From assembly GCF_003751945.1 (NCBI RefSeq), contig NZ_RJKL01000001.1, positions 6,076,001 to 6,140,000 on the forward strand: 64,000 nt of DNA, read 5' to 3'. The notes under the pieces are model-generated. The model was not told where the DNA came from, searched no databases, and saw nothing but the letters and a program-made list of their open reading frames with translations. Shown piece by piece: positions 63,563-64,000 of this stretch. How positions within the stretch are numbered: position 1 is the first letter of the stretch; each line of letters begins with the position of its first letter. The translations under genes were made by a program, and so were the position numbers. The DNA is from Couchioplanes caeruleus (GTDB lineage: Bacteria; Actinomycetota; Actinomycetes; Mycobacteriales; Micromonosporaceae).

Positions 63563-64000
63563 GTGACCGCTGACGTTCTCGACCGCCGCCGGCTGGAGGG
63601 GGCCAAGGTCGCCGTCGGCGTCACCTTCGCCACGAACGGGCTCGCCTTCGGTGGATGGCTGGCCCGTGCTCCCGCCGTACGCGATGATCTGAGCCTCTCT
63701 CCTGCGGGGTTCGGCCTGCTCCTGCTGTGCCTGTCCGGGGCGGCGGTGGCCGCGATCCCGCTGGCCGGGCCGCTCGTGCAGCGGCTCGGTCCGGCGCGCG
63801 CCGTCCTGCTCGGCAGCATGGCCGTCGTGCTGGGCCTGGTGGGTCTGGGCGTCGGCGCGGCGGCCGGCTCCGTGGTGTCGGCGGGCGTCGGGCTGATCTT
63901 CATCGGCATGGGCAACAGCACCTGGGACGTCGCGATGAACGTCGAGGGCGCGGACGTGGAACGGCGGCTCGGGCGGACGCTGATGCCCCGCTTTCATGCC
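63563..64000 (+). CDS. MFS transporter, N-terminal part (3' end outside window)
   Basis: The first 146 codons are present. They encode about four membrane segments, a motif A-like loop PLVQRLGPARAVLLGSM and the GNSTWDVAMNVEGADVERRLGRTLMPRFHA block in pieces, which is characteristic of a subgroup of major facilitator superfamily proteins related to YbjJ-type carriers. Substrate is unknown. GTG 63563 is selected because a -10 box sits exactly 6 nt upstream and the protein then begins TADVLDRRRLEGAKVAV before the first membrane segment. Confidence 0.85.
   Translation, partial: MTADVLDRRRLEGAKVAVGVTFATNGLAFGGWLARAPAVRDDLSLSPAGFGLLLLCLSGAAVAAIPLAGPLVQRLGPARAVLLGSMAVVLGLVGLGVGAAAGSVVSAGVGLIFIGMGNSTWDVAMNVEGADVERRLGRTLMPRFHA

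Overview
The window is high-GC actinobacterial chromosome. Gene order (ftsK-rimO-pgsA-cinA-clgR-pspA-pspM; DUF3046-recA-recX ... rny-gluABCD-miaB ... miaA-dapF ... hflX-lexA-nrdR-nrdJ), GTG/TTG starts, TANNNT -10 boxes and strongly GC-biased third codon positions suggest a filamentous member of the Micromonosporaceae, perhaps Actinoplanes-like. That assignment is inference from synteny. I saw no rRNA, tRNA, CRISPR array, insertion sequence or prophage; this is core chromosome with many short tandem repeats in its gaps.

Layout. 0-9.3 kb: the tail of an unknown Gly/Gln-rich protein, DUF2784 and YbjN genes overlapping tail to tail, DNA translocase FtsK, RimO, PgsA, CinA, then the envelope-stress set ClgR-PspA-PspM. 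9.3-17.4 kb: a Nei-type glycosylase, a SAM hydroxide adenosyltransferase, an F420-type oxidoreductase, a GNAT gene followed by a frame-disrupted small gene, and the large helicase Lhr. 17.5-30 kb: a DUF4397/class F sortase pair, a receptor-like Ser/Thr kinase, a secreted M28 peptidase, two coupled CNNM/CorC-type membrane proteins, a Spo0M-like protein, a LysE exporter, and a flavin-oxidase/GNAT fusion divergent from a MocR-type regulator around an 18-bp palindrome. 30-40 kb: UdgX, DUF3046, recA, recX, a LAXTG-anchored Gly-rich surface protein, a repeat-containing membrane protein and RNase Y behind an unusually long leader. 40-54.5 kb: glutamate ABC importer gluABCD, miaB, a diguanylate cyclase, a DUF349 protein, miaA-dapF-glpQ-like, malic enzyme and hflX. 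54.5-64 kb: a membrane-anchored propeller-like protein, lexA divergent from a LysM gene, nrdR-nrdJ and the start of an MFS gene.

How genes work together. DNA-damage response is well represented: recA has a perfect 14-bp SOS box plus a candidate damage-responsive promoter; lexA shares a control region with a LysM gene (YneA/ChiZ-like position) that carries a 32-bp perfect palindrome of back-to-back SOS-box sequences; UdgX, Nei, Lhr and the nrdR/nrdJ dNTP-supply pair lie nearby. MiaA and MiaB act in sequence on tRNA A37, and RimO is the ribosomal-protein relative of MiaB. ClgR, PspA and PspM match the mycobacterial envelope-stress operon.

The least expected signal is a recurrent pattern: short tandem arrays whose first unit contains the stop codon of the upstream gene and whose later units repeat that stop codon. 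It occurs after ftsK (22 bp), pspA (15 bp), the F420-type oxidoreductase gene (21 bp), the LAXTG gene (32 bp, nine units in exact register) and the gene before miaB (30 bp). A second pattern is a TANNNT hexamer ending 6-7 nt before the start codon at several genes, the arrangement expected of leaderless transcripts.
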